Shown piece after piece: positions 1-8,101 of a stretch of DNA of 12,387 bases. The stretch is from Echinostoma caproni. Its lineage: Eukaryota; Platyhelminthes; Trematoda; Plagiorchiida; Echinostomatidae. Within the stretch, counting starts at the first letter, position 1. Each line of letters opens with the position of its first letter. The notes under the pieces are model-generated. The model did not search any database and was not told where the DNA came from. It saw only the letters and a program-made list of their open reading frames with translations. The translations under genes and the position numbers were made by a program. The stretch lies in contig UZAN01048272.1 in the NCBI GenBank assembly GCA_900618425.1, forward strand, positions 1-12,387. Direction: 5' to 3'.

Positions 1-537
1 AAATGTTCGCTAATGTAATATGATGAAAGTGACTAATAAATTGGGGCTTACAATAAACAAAAATACAATTCATCTTGGGAGTATTGAATTGAAAAACATT
101 TACGAGCGATTTTACATCATTTTCTTTTGATGAAAGTGACCACCCCACCACCTTTATGAGGGAAGCTTTTATTAAGATCGACTCAGAATATGTCAAATCC
201 ATCAAGATGCATGACGTTGTCCTCATTGTCAGGATGTAACCAGCTTTCCTGGAGTAGAATTGCCCCACCCCACATTCTTGCATTCCTTCTGGTATATCAT
301 GCTCTTGACATCATCGAGTTTTCCCGTGAGCGAACGAACGTTATTTGAGATAATAGATGGAACGGTCAAATTATCCACAGAACGACGCCTAAGTGCCACA
401 CGCCAGCCAGCACGGTGTTTTTTATGGTGTCCTTGAACCGATTGTTGTAGCCGTTTAATCGATTTCTCACAGAATGGGCAAAAATCAGAAACTGATGTTT
501 TTGCGCGATAAAGTGCAAGGATTTCAAAAATATGGCA
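1..537 (-). pseudogene. Non-LTR retrotransposon fragment: C2H2 finger plus APE-type endonuclease
   Basis: On the minus strand, a reading frame opening at 537 (just after a TAA at 540-538) carries a C2H2-like finger: CPFC, 13 residues, then HHKKH, near 480-415. The same frame continues into the start of an apurinic/endonuclease domain (motif NVRSLTGKLDDVK, near 340-305). A frameshift near 262-285 moves the reading to the next frame, which has the catalytic-glutamate motif LLQESWLHP and then HKGGGVVTFIKR. A third frame continues to the window edge (motif CIFVYCKPQF). Nonsense codons at 231-229 and 185-183 and the two frame changes mark it as a pseudogene. In living elements this nuclease nicks target DNA for target-primed reverse transcription; the transcriptase part would lie left of the window. 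Its sequence differs clearly from the endonuclease at 1433-711, so it is another family. The nuclease call is firm; assigning the finger to the same protein is inference. Confidence 0.72.
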
Positions 538-569
538 TTATAGGACAACATTTAACCTTGAGAATATAG

Positions 570-1433
570 CGAGTTGATTCAAAAGCGATGTTAACGAGTT
601 CCTCAACTGTAACTTTACAAAAAATAATATTCCACGATAACAAGGCACGGCCAAATTCAAATGCCCCGCCCACGGAATTGCTGCTGAAGCTTTGACAAAT
701 TCTTCACAGTCTATCCGTAAAAGTTCTGCCATGCAAGTAACTGATCTATCTTCTTATTGGTGCACACTAAGAATTTGAACATGACCGTAGTATGGTCACT
801 TTTTCCTAGTGGATTCAGTTTCTCTATATCGTCCACTAGCATCGGGTCATTGGTAAGAACGTAATCGAGCATAGATGAGACTCTTTCGGAATTCCACCTG
901 CCGAATCGTCGCACGTGCTCCACTAGTCCTTGTTCAGTACATAACTCTAAATAGCGTGTCTGCATGGACTCCGCTGGACCGGTGAAATTTTGGGTCGCAA
1001 AATCTATGGACAGGAGATTCAAATCTCTCATAATCATTATATCCTTATGCTATAGTTCTACAGCTCTATTGATAGACAATAATATGCTGGCGTCTTCTGG
1101 GGCTGTTGAGTTCGGCGGTCTGTAGACCGCTCCTGCCAAAGGTGCTGTGCAACCTTCGAGTTTAAAGGAAACCCGCACTGATTCTCGGCAGTCTTTCAGT
1201 TGTCGATCAGTCACCTGCTTGGAGTGCGAATTTTGGGCTACGCAAAGTTTGACTCCTCATCTCCTTGAGCTAGCTTGGTCCTTTCTGTAGCTGTGCATTC
1301 CAGGGAGAGATATTTCTGCGTCATGTATCCCTTCGTGAAACCATGTTTCACTGATACAAATGATACCAGGATTGCTGACCGACACCGAGGTTTGTAATTC
1401 TGGGATTTCATTCATGAGGCTTTGTGCGTTGGT
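570..1433 (-). pseudogene. CR1-like ORF2 endonuclease domain with linker
   Basis: One minus-strand frame runs from 1433 to 711 with only two nonsense codons (TGA at 1259-1257, TAG at 1052-1050) and reads as an APE-type endonuclease. In order it shows TNAQSLMNEI (conserved start), ICISETWFHEG (catalytic Glu), GAVYRPPNS, IMIMRDLN (normally GDFN; the Asp and Asn are kept), SSMLDYVLTND and GKSDHTTV (catalytic Asp-His). A TAA at 1436-1434 sits directly before the conserved start, where a Tyr codon is usual. After 711 the frame shifts, and a linker typical of the stretch between endonuclease and reverse transcriptase can be read to about 570 (DCEEFVKA, then a tryptophan-containing stretch). The nuclease cuts one strand of the target site. 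The active-site residues survive although the gene is dead. Confidence 0.85.
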
Positions 1434-2646
1434 TTATACACAAGATAATGACTCTGTTTAGAAGGTAAACGCCGGTTTCACTATTCTGTTCTGCAATCGA
1501 CTGGTTTTGACCTCTAGAAGGCGGGATACTGGCCGTTTGTTGACTTATTCCTTTCCAAGTTATTGCTGAGGTCACGGCTCCTTTTATGGCCCGAATAGGA
1601 GATATGTTTGGCACTGGAATGTTACTACTAATGGAAGAGAGCACCCTTATAGCCACTCTCTCCTCGCGTGGTCGGCTCTTATGGCACTTCATTTCGGTGG
1701 CGAAGATATGTTTGGCTTTGTGCCATCCCTGCAGAAAGTGGTGTTTCATGCATTCGCCGAAAAGCACTACTTTGATGAGCCCAGGTGAAGTCAATCTGCT
1801 GAGGTAGGCAGGCCTAGATAACCTTACCATACGTTCAGTTTATACGTCGGACAGACTGGATTTCTCCAGAATGTAATCCCATTGTTCGCTGTTGTGCAGG
1901 TATTGATTAATTCCCCCTTAAGCTTCTGGTATGCTTCGAATGATGACCCAGCAAGAGTCAGATTTGTCAATCTACCTTGTAGTCTCCTCCGCTAGCGTTT
2001 GCTTCACTGGAGGTCACGCCGTATTCTTGTATAACTCCAATATGAAGAATACAGCATGGGCGAGCGAAGGAGAATTCCCGATGCACCCTTTGGAATCGCA
2101 GCCTCCAGCCTTATTGGTCTAGATGCATGGGTTTTATTAGTTGCATCACTACTGTTTAGTTTATGATGTTTAGTTTATCATTGATGACATCAAGTTGTTT
2201 ACCCAAGTGGCGAAGTACATCGGTGATGNGTCCCCAGTTCTAAGAGACTGATCAGTGCTATCTGATACTCCAAAGTTGATGACGCTTCTGTGTCGCATGT
2301 GGTCATTTTTCGGGGCAGGCGTGCAGGTGCCTCTGGACACTTGCCTTAACTCAGGTTTCCCTAGCTGTCCAGCTGGTCGGGCTGTGTTGATCACCCCAGT
2401 GAGATTGTTGAACTGCAGCCTGGTAGAAAATTTGTCCTTCCGTATGCTCGTCATCCGTTGCTGTTTCAAAGATGCAGTCGTCTCTCCTCTCAGCGTCCAC
2501 ACATTGATTGGTGTTCTTATCAAAGGCCTTTTAGGGACCACTCTCCTGCTGGGTGACCCTAGCTTATCGTGGCATGATATAATCCCTGAGCCGTCTAGTT
2601 GTTCCTTACCCAGGTGGATAGACTCGGTAAGCGGAGTAGCTAAAAG
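1408..2646 (-). pseudogene. CR1-like ORF1-type region, frameshifted
   Basis: Upstream of the endonuclease on the same strand are three readable pieces. From 2646 to 2170 a frame rich in Arg, Pro and Ser (LGSPSRRVVPKRPLIRTP) leads into a short heptad-like stretch, LRHLGKQLDVINDKLN, near 2215-2170. From 2152 to 2004 the reading continues (ATNKTHASRPIRLEAAIP) in another frame. From 1830 to 1408 an open frame holds RLSRPAYLSRLTSPGLIKVVLF and, further on, RPREERVAIR, a pattern I associate with the RNA-binding part of CR1-type ORF1 proteins: a hydrophobic KVVL strand followed by PREER. The stretch 2003-1831 has no clear frame. ORF1 proteins coat the element RNA. The assignment rests on position and on the KVVL/PREER pattern; the first piece alone is not recognisable. 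The single N lies here at 2229. Confidence 0.5.
2153..2180. repeat. 14-bp tandem duplication
   Basis: Two adjacent 14-bp units, TGTTTAGTTTATGA and TGTTTAGTTTATCA, differ at one base. They lie exactly where the ORF1-type reading frame of the minus-strand element breaks. Counting one unit only, the helical stretch runs straight into the next readable piece, so this looks like a slippage duplication that shifted the frame. Confidence 0.8.
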
Positions 2647-2752
2647 CTAAAGGGTCGGGTTGTTTAGGCTTGTTTACGGAACAATCATACATATTGCATT
2701 GCATCTATAGGATGAGCAACAGAAAAGCTGTATACGTCAATAGTCACTGTTT

Positions 2753-2771
2753 TGTCACAGTGTCTGTGACA
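2753..2771. repeat. Perfect inverted repeat, 8-bp arms
   Basis: TGTCACAG and CTGTGACA are separated by TGT. The arms are perfectly complementary and could form a short hairpin. No associated gene or known site was recognised. Confidence 0.8.
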
Positions 2772-2924
2772 CCAACCAATGGTCACACATGTAGCAGTTC
2801 AGAGATTTGCTTTTTCCAGACTGCTTTTTCCATCTTATACAGTTCGAGGTAGCTAGGTTGGTCGTTCTTAGCACGCTAGGTGTGATATTCGGTTTTTTCA
2901 CATATATTTTCGATGGCATTTGAG

Positions 2925-2946
2925 TTACCTGTATAAAAACAGGTAA
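2925..2946. repeat. Inverted repeat, 7-bp arms
   Basis: TTACCTG (2925-2931) and CAGGTAA (2940-2946) flank an A-rich 8-base spacer. This is a small palindrome in unassigned DNA; chance is a reasonable explanation. Confidence 0.7.
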
Positions 2947-4400
2947 TTCTATCGGAAGTTATTACAATAACAATAACAATGGTATATTTCACAACGGAAG
3001 TCGCGAGGCATGCTGGGATGCACGATCATTTTGTACAATACATGGCAGAACATTTGAGTCCACAGTTAATGGGGTTAAAAAACAACGGAACGCGACATAT
3101 TTGCGCGCGGGAAACAAAGATAAGCACAAAATGGTCAGTGGACAATTTTGTTTATTTGGGAAATTGGTAAAGAGGAGGGTGAGCAATGTAGCACATTTTT
3201 GACAGGTTAAAGTTCTGTAAATAAGGAGATATGAAGACGACAAGTCACAGAGGCGGGGATGTAAGAAATGAAAATGTGTTCACATGTCGATGGGTTTGTT
3301 ATCTAGAACTCAGTTCAATCAGGGAAAAGAAATGAAAACTGAGCATACTGGACGCGGTAAGGATGTCAAACGTTGATCGTGTGGAGGTAAAAAGACACCA
3401 AGCTGGATGGGTGGACTTGTTTTGAAGGTATTTTGTGTATGTGCTGGAAGATTTGCGTTTGAAAAAATAATTATATAAAGTCCTGTCGGTACGACTTGCT
3501 TCTGGGTGAAATCACTGTTTGGGGAGGGTGATAGGGTCAAGAAGTGGAGGAGAGGTTTCAGGCCTCGCCAGGTCTTCTATCATTGATAAAAAGCACGAGG
3601 CGTTTGGGTCGCTGCGTGTGGGCCTGCAACTCAACATTCAGTTTGTTTAGTGAAACAGTCCAGTCGATGGAAGATTTCATAGAGTTCAGCTTTTGGTTTT
3701 TTGGTTTACTTCAGTTTTCTTCAACGATGAGTATCGTACCGATCCGACAGGAGTCGCCGTTAGTCTTACAGCAGAAGATCTCTGGAATAGAAGCCGAAAG
3801 TACGAAATAGTCTAGGTTTGGTTCCTAGCTGATGAGTGCGGGAAGGAAGGAGAGGGAGCATGCATGTTATCGCCCAATCTACTGTTAGAACTTCAGACCC
3901 GTCGCAAAAATGGACCAATAGAACAGTTTCGACAAATGACCATTAGATAGTCCTAGCAATGAAAATACAAACGGCAATGCTGATTTTCGTACAGCGTACA
4001 ATAAAGACATCTCAAGGAAAAAGTGTATAGGAAAAAAGGTGAAAATATAACAGCAAGAGAGAACTTGACTGAAGTTTAGAGACATTCAGCAGGAAAGATA
4101 CAAGACAGAAGAAAACCCGGTGGTAGAGGCAGGTTAGTTCAGGAGAAGAAACAAGGTTATACGATGGACATTTTAGTCCAGGTATCACCGACACCATTTG
4201 AGCGCAAGTGCTCAAACGGGGTTTCTAAACCTTAACTAAAATAAAAATAGTGATTCTGATTTGGCTCTGAAATGTCAAAACAGATTCGTCGAGGAAAAGA
4301 TGTAAAAGAACAAAGATGACAATTAAAGATGCAATAAAATTTAGACAGAACTGACACACAGTTAAAAAAGAATCAGAACGATATCGCATGGATTGTGTTG

Positions 4401-5620
4401 TGGGAGTGAACCCCCGTTTTGATCCTTTGTTTGGTCTCGTGGCCTGCAACGTCATTTTTATCCAGCAATCCTCTCTATAACGTCAATCTCTTCAGATTAT
4501 TCCCTCTTAATTTAGTTGATCTTCCTTGGTCCGAAATTCAAATCGCGCGCGCAGTGTCCATTCTCTCAACCGAATTCCTATCAGATTCAGCTTTCAACCT
4601 GGATCTGTGGAACACAATCCATTTTGGTACATACTGTTAGAATTATTGTGACCCCATACTTCGCATTCGACACCTTTCTGATCTCTTTTTCACTTGACTC
4701 TCTTGGCTCAATTCCGTAACAGATACTAACCAGTTAGCAATGGTGACGTCCATTTCTCAATGCTATTTCAGTACATTTATACAATTGAATATAAAATGCT
4801 AAACGACGAATACGCTAGCGAGCATATTCACTCAGTTCTCCTATCAGGTCTGTTGTATCCGGTATGAGTCAGTAAGTACGCAAGTAGTGAATTAAGTAGT
4901 AATTATATTTCCAGTATGTAAACGCAAACGTAGCCGGTCCGTAAGCCGGTGAGCAAGCAGTGCGTCAACACGCAGACATGCAGGCACAGAACTGGCGCAA
5001 GTCTTACCAAAAGGAGTGTCATCACGCTGGGCAGTCAACGAACCAATCAATGAGGAGAGAGCAATACTGACCTCTGATTCGCTGAGGTGGGTTGACCTTG
5101 TAATAGGGTAAGTCCGCATGACGTGCGTCCGTGCGTGTGGTGGCAGGCCGCAACGGTCAATCATGTGATGATAAACGGTAAACGTTTCACTCGACCGCAG
5201 GCCACAACAAGGTCAGTCTCACACCTAACACTTCATACGTTTTCCTTCCAATATGCCGTGCCACTCTTTTTCGTGACCCTGGTGGACGTTGGAAGCTTCG
5301 AGATCGTTAATGGCATTCGTATTCCTACTTTATCGTCTTGCGCTTCGCCTTTGCCTTTTATATTTATGTAAACATATGTATGTATGTATACATACTTCCT
5401 TGCAGTATTACACTGTAGATTTTTCGTGACAATCCCTGGCCCCTTCTCAGCTGGGCATAATCCCAGAATGTTATATATCGCCTTTTTGTTTCAGATTCGG
5501 CTGGCTTTGGCCTGTCGAAGGCTTGGGGTTTATACCCACAATGCACAACTTGGCACCGACAATGGTTGTTGGGCACAGCTGTTTCCAACGTTTTGACTAC
5601 ACGCGTCCGCATTCCGGACC
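4401..5620. other. No recognisable gene
   Basis: There is no supportable gene. From about 4420 to 4720 the plus strand is pyrimidine-rich, the opposite skew to the preceding 500 bases. A TATA-like stretch (GAATATAAAATGC) lies near 4787-4799, with no coding frame behind it that I can recognise. Two partial copies of a CAGGCC-(A/G)CAAC motif occur near 5145 and 5202. An open minus-strand frame at 5164-4892 is free of stops for 90 codons but resembles nothing I know. The region may be old dispersed repeat; a repeat-library search would decide. Confidence 0.45.
5373..5395. repeat. Short GTAT microsatellite with palindromic end
   Basis: CATATGTATGTATGTATACATAC is a short tetranucleotide run. Its last 14 bases (5382-5395, GTATGTATACATAC) form a perfect palindrome. 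Confidence 0.8.
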
Positions 5621-5627
5621 AGCCTGA

Positions 5628-5705
5628 GGATCACACTCCCTGGCTCACCTAAAAAGGTGTTTTGAGGTTAGGTGTCCAGCGTGTAATCAGTCCCACATGA
5701 AAGCG
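5628..5705 (+). pseudogene. Possible gag zinc-knuckle remnant (plus strand)
   Basis: After a TGA at 5625-5627 the plus-strand frame reads GSHSLAH and then CFEVRCPACNQSHMKANN before a TAA. CPACNQSHMKAN resembles a degraded CCHC knuckle (CX2CX4HX4C) with one residue missing before the His and the last Cys lost. Such knuckles in gag proteins bind genomic RNA. It lies upstream of, and on the same strand as, the gypsy protease, which fits a gag position. The motif is short and damaged and there is no long frame around it, so this could be chance. Confidence 0.28.
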
Positions 5706-5722
5706 AACAACGCCTAAATAAC

Positions 5723-6017
5723 CTAAATCACTCCATGACCGATCGAAACTCCGAACGCAATAAATGTGTCCTCAGAAACAAGTTGTGTTGCATTGACATG
5801 CTTATTTAGTGCTTTCCTCCATTCTTCGCATGTACTTTTGCGACCTTGTCCGCTTTGTGTTCCTATCACACTGCTGTTTCTTTCCGCTCCCCCACCATTT
5901 CTACTGTGCATTTTTTCCAACTGACCACCTATATACCTGCACTGTTGTTGTACATATGACTACTTTGAACATATGATCCTGCTTTGTACATGCCTCACAG
6001 GCTTCGTGAAATATGCA
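5723..6017 (-). pseudogene. Unrecognised minus-strand coding-like stretch with knuckle-like motif
   Basis: On the minus strand, from 6017 the frame reads CIFHEACEACTKQDHMFK and then VVIC, resembling the CX2CX4H part of a retroelement gag knuckle with a displaced last Cys. An overlapping frame is then open for roughly 70-80 codons to a TAG just past 5723 (QCRYIGGQLEKMHSRNGGG, then Ser/Thr/Lys-rich, ending in FGVSIGHGVI). I do not recognise that second part. If real, it is a fragment of another retroelement lying antisense to the gypsy copy and forming its left border near 6018-6031. It could also be an orphan exon or chance. Confidence 0.3.
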
Positions 6018-6030
6018 CTATTATCATAGT

Positions 6031-6123
6031 TTCCAGTGCAAGTTGGGAATCTATACAGGTAAAAAAATCCCGGTTATGGATACAAGTGACGTGCATGTAC
6101 AGTTACATGGCGAGAAACACATA
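6031..6123 (+). pseudogene. Gypsy protease, part 1 (before the Tc1 insertion)
   Basis: The frame through FQCKLGIYTGKKIPVMDTS and then VHVQLHGEKH matches the second half of a gypsy aspartic protease, where a YTG-(E/K)-KIPV strand and an HGEKH turn precede the LPLYVV strand. The catalytic DTG is not visible; the sequence before about 6031 does not match. The frame stops matching exactly at 6121-6123 (ATA), where the Tc1 element begins, and the next expected residues are found at 8102. The protease would have cut the gag-pol precursor. Confidence 0.75.
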
Positions 6124-6150
6124 CAGGTATTGATCGAACTCGTGCAACAT
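6122..6150 (+). repeat. Left TA target duplication and left TIR
   Basis: TA at 6122-6123 is followed by the 27-bp left terminal inverted repeat 6124-6150, starting CAGGTATTGA and ending CTCGTGCAACAT. The three mismatches with the right end are at inner positions 11, 13 and 15. Confidence 0.93.
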
Positions 6151-6368
6151 GACTCTGAAAAGATAAATATTTCTCATCCTCAAATATCATACCCATACAT
6201 CAATAGCTACTGGTATTAAACATTTATTTCGAACTTCACTTTCCATTGTAGTTTTCTTAGTTCTCCTGTTTCGCGATTTGAATTGGCGCGACCTTGGTTG
6301 TCATGATAAAAATCGCAGTAGTTCAAAAGTTACTGTTTAAAATCAGAAACCATTTGGTGCAGAGACGC

Positions 6369-6380
6369 ACAGACGTCTGT
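6369..6380. repeat. 12-bp perfect palindrome in the Tc1 leader
   Basis: ACAGACGTCTGT is self-complementary. It lies in the long untranslated leader of the Tc1 element. No function can be assigned. Confidence 0.75.
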
Positions 6381-6659
6381 TCTTTCTAACCAATGAATAT
6401 TGTTCCATGAGGATGTTTATTCTGCTCCATCCGTTTACTTTAAGAAGCATATATTTTTCTATACAATGCAAAGTAATTATACAGGTAAATTATGATATAT
6501 CATCAAAATGTATTCGAAAATATATGTGGCTACAAACTGCACCCGCAAAATCTCGCATCAAGAAGGAAGTAAAAAATATTTCATGGAACGTGAAATTTAA
6601 CCTTCGGGCAATGACCTTGAGGTGTGCGGCATGTCGAATATTCATTTTGTGTTGTCACC

Positions 6660-7726
6660 ATGTCCAAACTGGATGATAAATCCAAGCGTTTCCGATACAA
6701 AAATTGAAGAAGAGAGGAAACGCATTAAAACAGCGTATGAATCGGGCGTTTCAGTTGTTGATCTGTCCAAATGCTTTAGTGTGAACAGAAGCACAACTTT
6801 TCGTATAACTCACGGAATTTCTCCATTGAGACTTCCGTGTGGAGAAAGAAAACCGACCACATCGAAGCAGGACAACAACTACATAAAGTTTCAGCTCAAA
6901 AGAAATTGCAAGAAGCCAATATCCAGTATAGTATGAGCAGATTTACCGGAATTTTTGTATGCCATCGTTAGGAAAACGATGGCTAAATTCGACCTATAGC
7001 TGAGATCAGCTGATGTGAAGCCACCACTGAACGCCAAACAAAGGAAGGCACGTATTAATTTCGCCAAAGAATTCAAATCGCGTCGCCTGTCCTTTTGACG
7101 TTCAGTTTATTTCAGTGATGAATTTCTGGTGGTTGACGAGCAAGACACCGGGTGGAAAAAGGTAATCTGTGGACCTAGTCTTCCGAAGAAATCTATTCCT
7201 CCGCTTACCAAAAGCAAATATCCTTCTCGCCTAATGATCTGGGTGGGGATTAAATACGGAGTATCTTGTCGTTGGGCTCTTTACATGGTACACTGGACAG
7301 TGCAAAATTTGCCTCACTGATCAAGGAAGTTTTCAGTGACTACGACTCTCGGAATGTCTTCGGTAAATCCATACTCTTACAGGACAATGCACCATGTCAT
7401 GTTTCACGTGAGGTATGTTACAAAATCATTTAAACTCAAGCATATATTGTTTTTTTCATGCTTAGACACTATCTGAAATAGCTACCTCAAAAATCGAATT
7501 CATTCAGTTTCCACCTAACAGCCCGGGTTTGAATGTGATCGAAAACTTTTTCTCTGTGTTCAAAACAGAGCTGAGTCACCTTGCTCGGGAGTGGCCGTTG
7601 AAGGCCAGGGTGCGGCATTTACTGAAGGAAACTGACAAAAGTGATATAATTTCCAAGTTGGTGGACTCCATGCCAGAAAGACTGACTCAAGTGCTCCAAA
7701 ATAAAGGAGGACACACAGATTATTAA
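6660..7726 (+). pseudogene. Tc1/mariner transposase (DD34E), inactivated
   Basis: The likely start is the ATG at 6660 in CACCATGTCC, reading MSKLDDKSK. A frameshift near 6680 leads to ERKRIKTAYESGVSVVDLSK with FSVNRSTTFRI, a helix-turn-helix that would bind the inverted ends. The catalytic domain follows: KPPLNAKQRKARINFAKEF, VYFSDE (first Asp, 7117), a frameshift between about 7270 and 7302, LLQDNAPCH (second Asp, 7383), and PPNSPGLNVIENFF (Glu, 7541). Nonsense codons are TGA 6934-6936, TAG 6997-6999 and TGA 7096-7098; the last replaces the usual Trp before the first Asp motif. Ignoring the intron at 7413-7465, the product would be about 338 residues, normal for the family. The stop is TAA at 7724. 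It would have cut and rejoined its own element at TA sites. Confidence 0.92.
7413..7465 (+). other. 53-bp GT-AG intron within the transposase
   Basis: GTATGT at the left and a T-rich tract ending in TGCTTAG at the right are good splice signals. The stretch has in-frame stops and no transposase similarity. Removing it joins CGT-GAG to ACA-CTA in phase 0, and the distance between the second Asp and the Glu becomes exactly 34 residues, the family value. Confidence 0.9.
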
Positions 7727-7772
7727 AAACATGAAACTCCTCAATCTGTGTAATTGATATAAGTTTTTTTTC

Positions 7773-7884
7773 ACGAATAAACTTTTATCATTTTCCCCCA
7801 CAAACGTTCGGTTATCTTACAGTCGATTACGAATAAACTTTTTATCATTTTCCCCCACAAACGTTCGGTTATCTTACAGTCGAT
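7773..7884 (+). repeat. 56-bp tandem duplication
   Basis: Two adjacent copies (7773-7828 and 7829-7884) begin ACGAATAAACTTT and end CTTACAGTCGAT. They differ by one T in a T-run, with a compensating T at the end of the first unit. They lie between the transposase stop and the right inverted end. Each has an AATAAA inside ACGAATAAAC, which could serve as a polyadenylation signal. Confidence 0.93.
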
Positions 7885-8072
7885 GCGTCAGCAACCATAA
7901 GTCGAAATGGAGAAATTGTACTTTTCTAACGCGTTCGGCCAAAAGAAGCAACCATATAATTTATTAGCACTATAAAAATTTTGCGAGTGACCTAGGGTAA
8001 TACCGTGCACATGCCCGTGCATGAGGATCAAAACGTTTGTCAATGAGATAAATAGATTTGGGAAAAGTCATG

Positions 8073-8101
8073 ATGTTGCACGAGATTGGTCAATACCTGT
8101 A
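8073..8101 (-). repeat. Right TIR and TA target duplication
   Basis: The complement of 8073-8099 reads CAGGTATTGA, five variable bases, then CTCGTGCAACAT, matching the left end. TA follows at 8100-8101. The next base, 8102, resumes the gypsy protease. Confidence 0.93.

Larger units (their letters stand above)
560..2650 (-). mobile_element. CR1-like non-LTR retrotransposon, broken, lacking its reverse transcriptase
   Basis: This is the body of one minus-strand element: an ORF1-type region (2646-1408), then the endonuclease of ORF2 (1433-711) and a decayed linker to roughly 560-600. The expected reverse transcriptase does not follow. Instead the finger-endonuclease element begins. Non-LTR copies normally lose their 5' end, so a copy that keeps the 5' part and lacks the 3' part suggests a later insertion or deletion at the left border. 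The rest may lie beyond the window. Both outer limits are approximate; I could not identify a 5' UTR or target-site duplication. Confidence 0.68.
2651..4400. other. No recognisable gene
   Basis: I see no coding region I can support. Open frames here are short, overlap on both strands and have no recognisable motifs. From about 3900 to 4390 the plus strand is strongly purine-rich, which explains the long pyrimidine-coded hydrophobic frames on the minus strand. A run of CAATAA-like units lies near 2962-2979. A weak inverted pair, about 13 of 17 positions, joins 4212-4224 (TCAAACGGGGTTT) and 4408-4424 (TGAACCCCCGTTTTGA). It could be the ends of a small non-autonomous element, but I found no target duplication. 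Confidence 0.5.
6124..8099 (+). mobile_element. Tc1/mariner DNA transposon, 1,976 bp, with TIRs and TA duplication
   Basis: The left end CAGGTATTGATCGAACTCGT... (6124-6150) and the right end (8073-8099) are inverted repeats matching at 24 of 27 positions; weaker similarity continues further in. Each end is flanked by TA (6122-6123 and 8100-8101), the target duplication of the Tc1/mariner superfamily. Inside lies a transposase with a DD34E triad. The leader before the transposase ATG is about 536 bp, and a 56-bp tandem duplication lies between the stop codon and the right end. Removing the element and one TA restores the host protease frame, which proves the boundaries. Confidence 0.95.

Noticed and set aside
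21..140. Exact 13-bp direct repeat TGATGAAAGTGAC at 21-33 and 128-140, looking like a target duplication around a 107-bp insert
   Set aside because: The sequence between the copies still reads as endonuclease in one frame (CIFVYCKPQF), so nothing appears inserted; the repeat is coincidental.
1586..2650. Plus-strand open frames at 1586-1807 and 2255-2650
   Set aside because: They are opposite-strand shadows of the minus-strand ORF1-type region.
4211..4424. Small MITE-like element with imperfect inverted ends
   Set aside because: Only about 13 of 17 end positions match and no target duplication is visible; kept only as a remark.
5430..5600. tRNA-like promoter boxes of a SINE on the minus strand
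   Set aside because: An A-box-like word is present (GCCCAGCTGAG) but no B box (GGTTCGANNCC) lies at a proper distance.
6230..7945. Possible inverted ends of the Tc1 element near 6284-6345 and 7885-7945 (shared AACCA and ACTTTT words)
   Set aside because: The words are not colinear and no TA duplication fits; the true ends at 6124 and 8099 match 24 of 27 bases.
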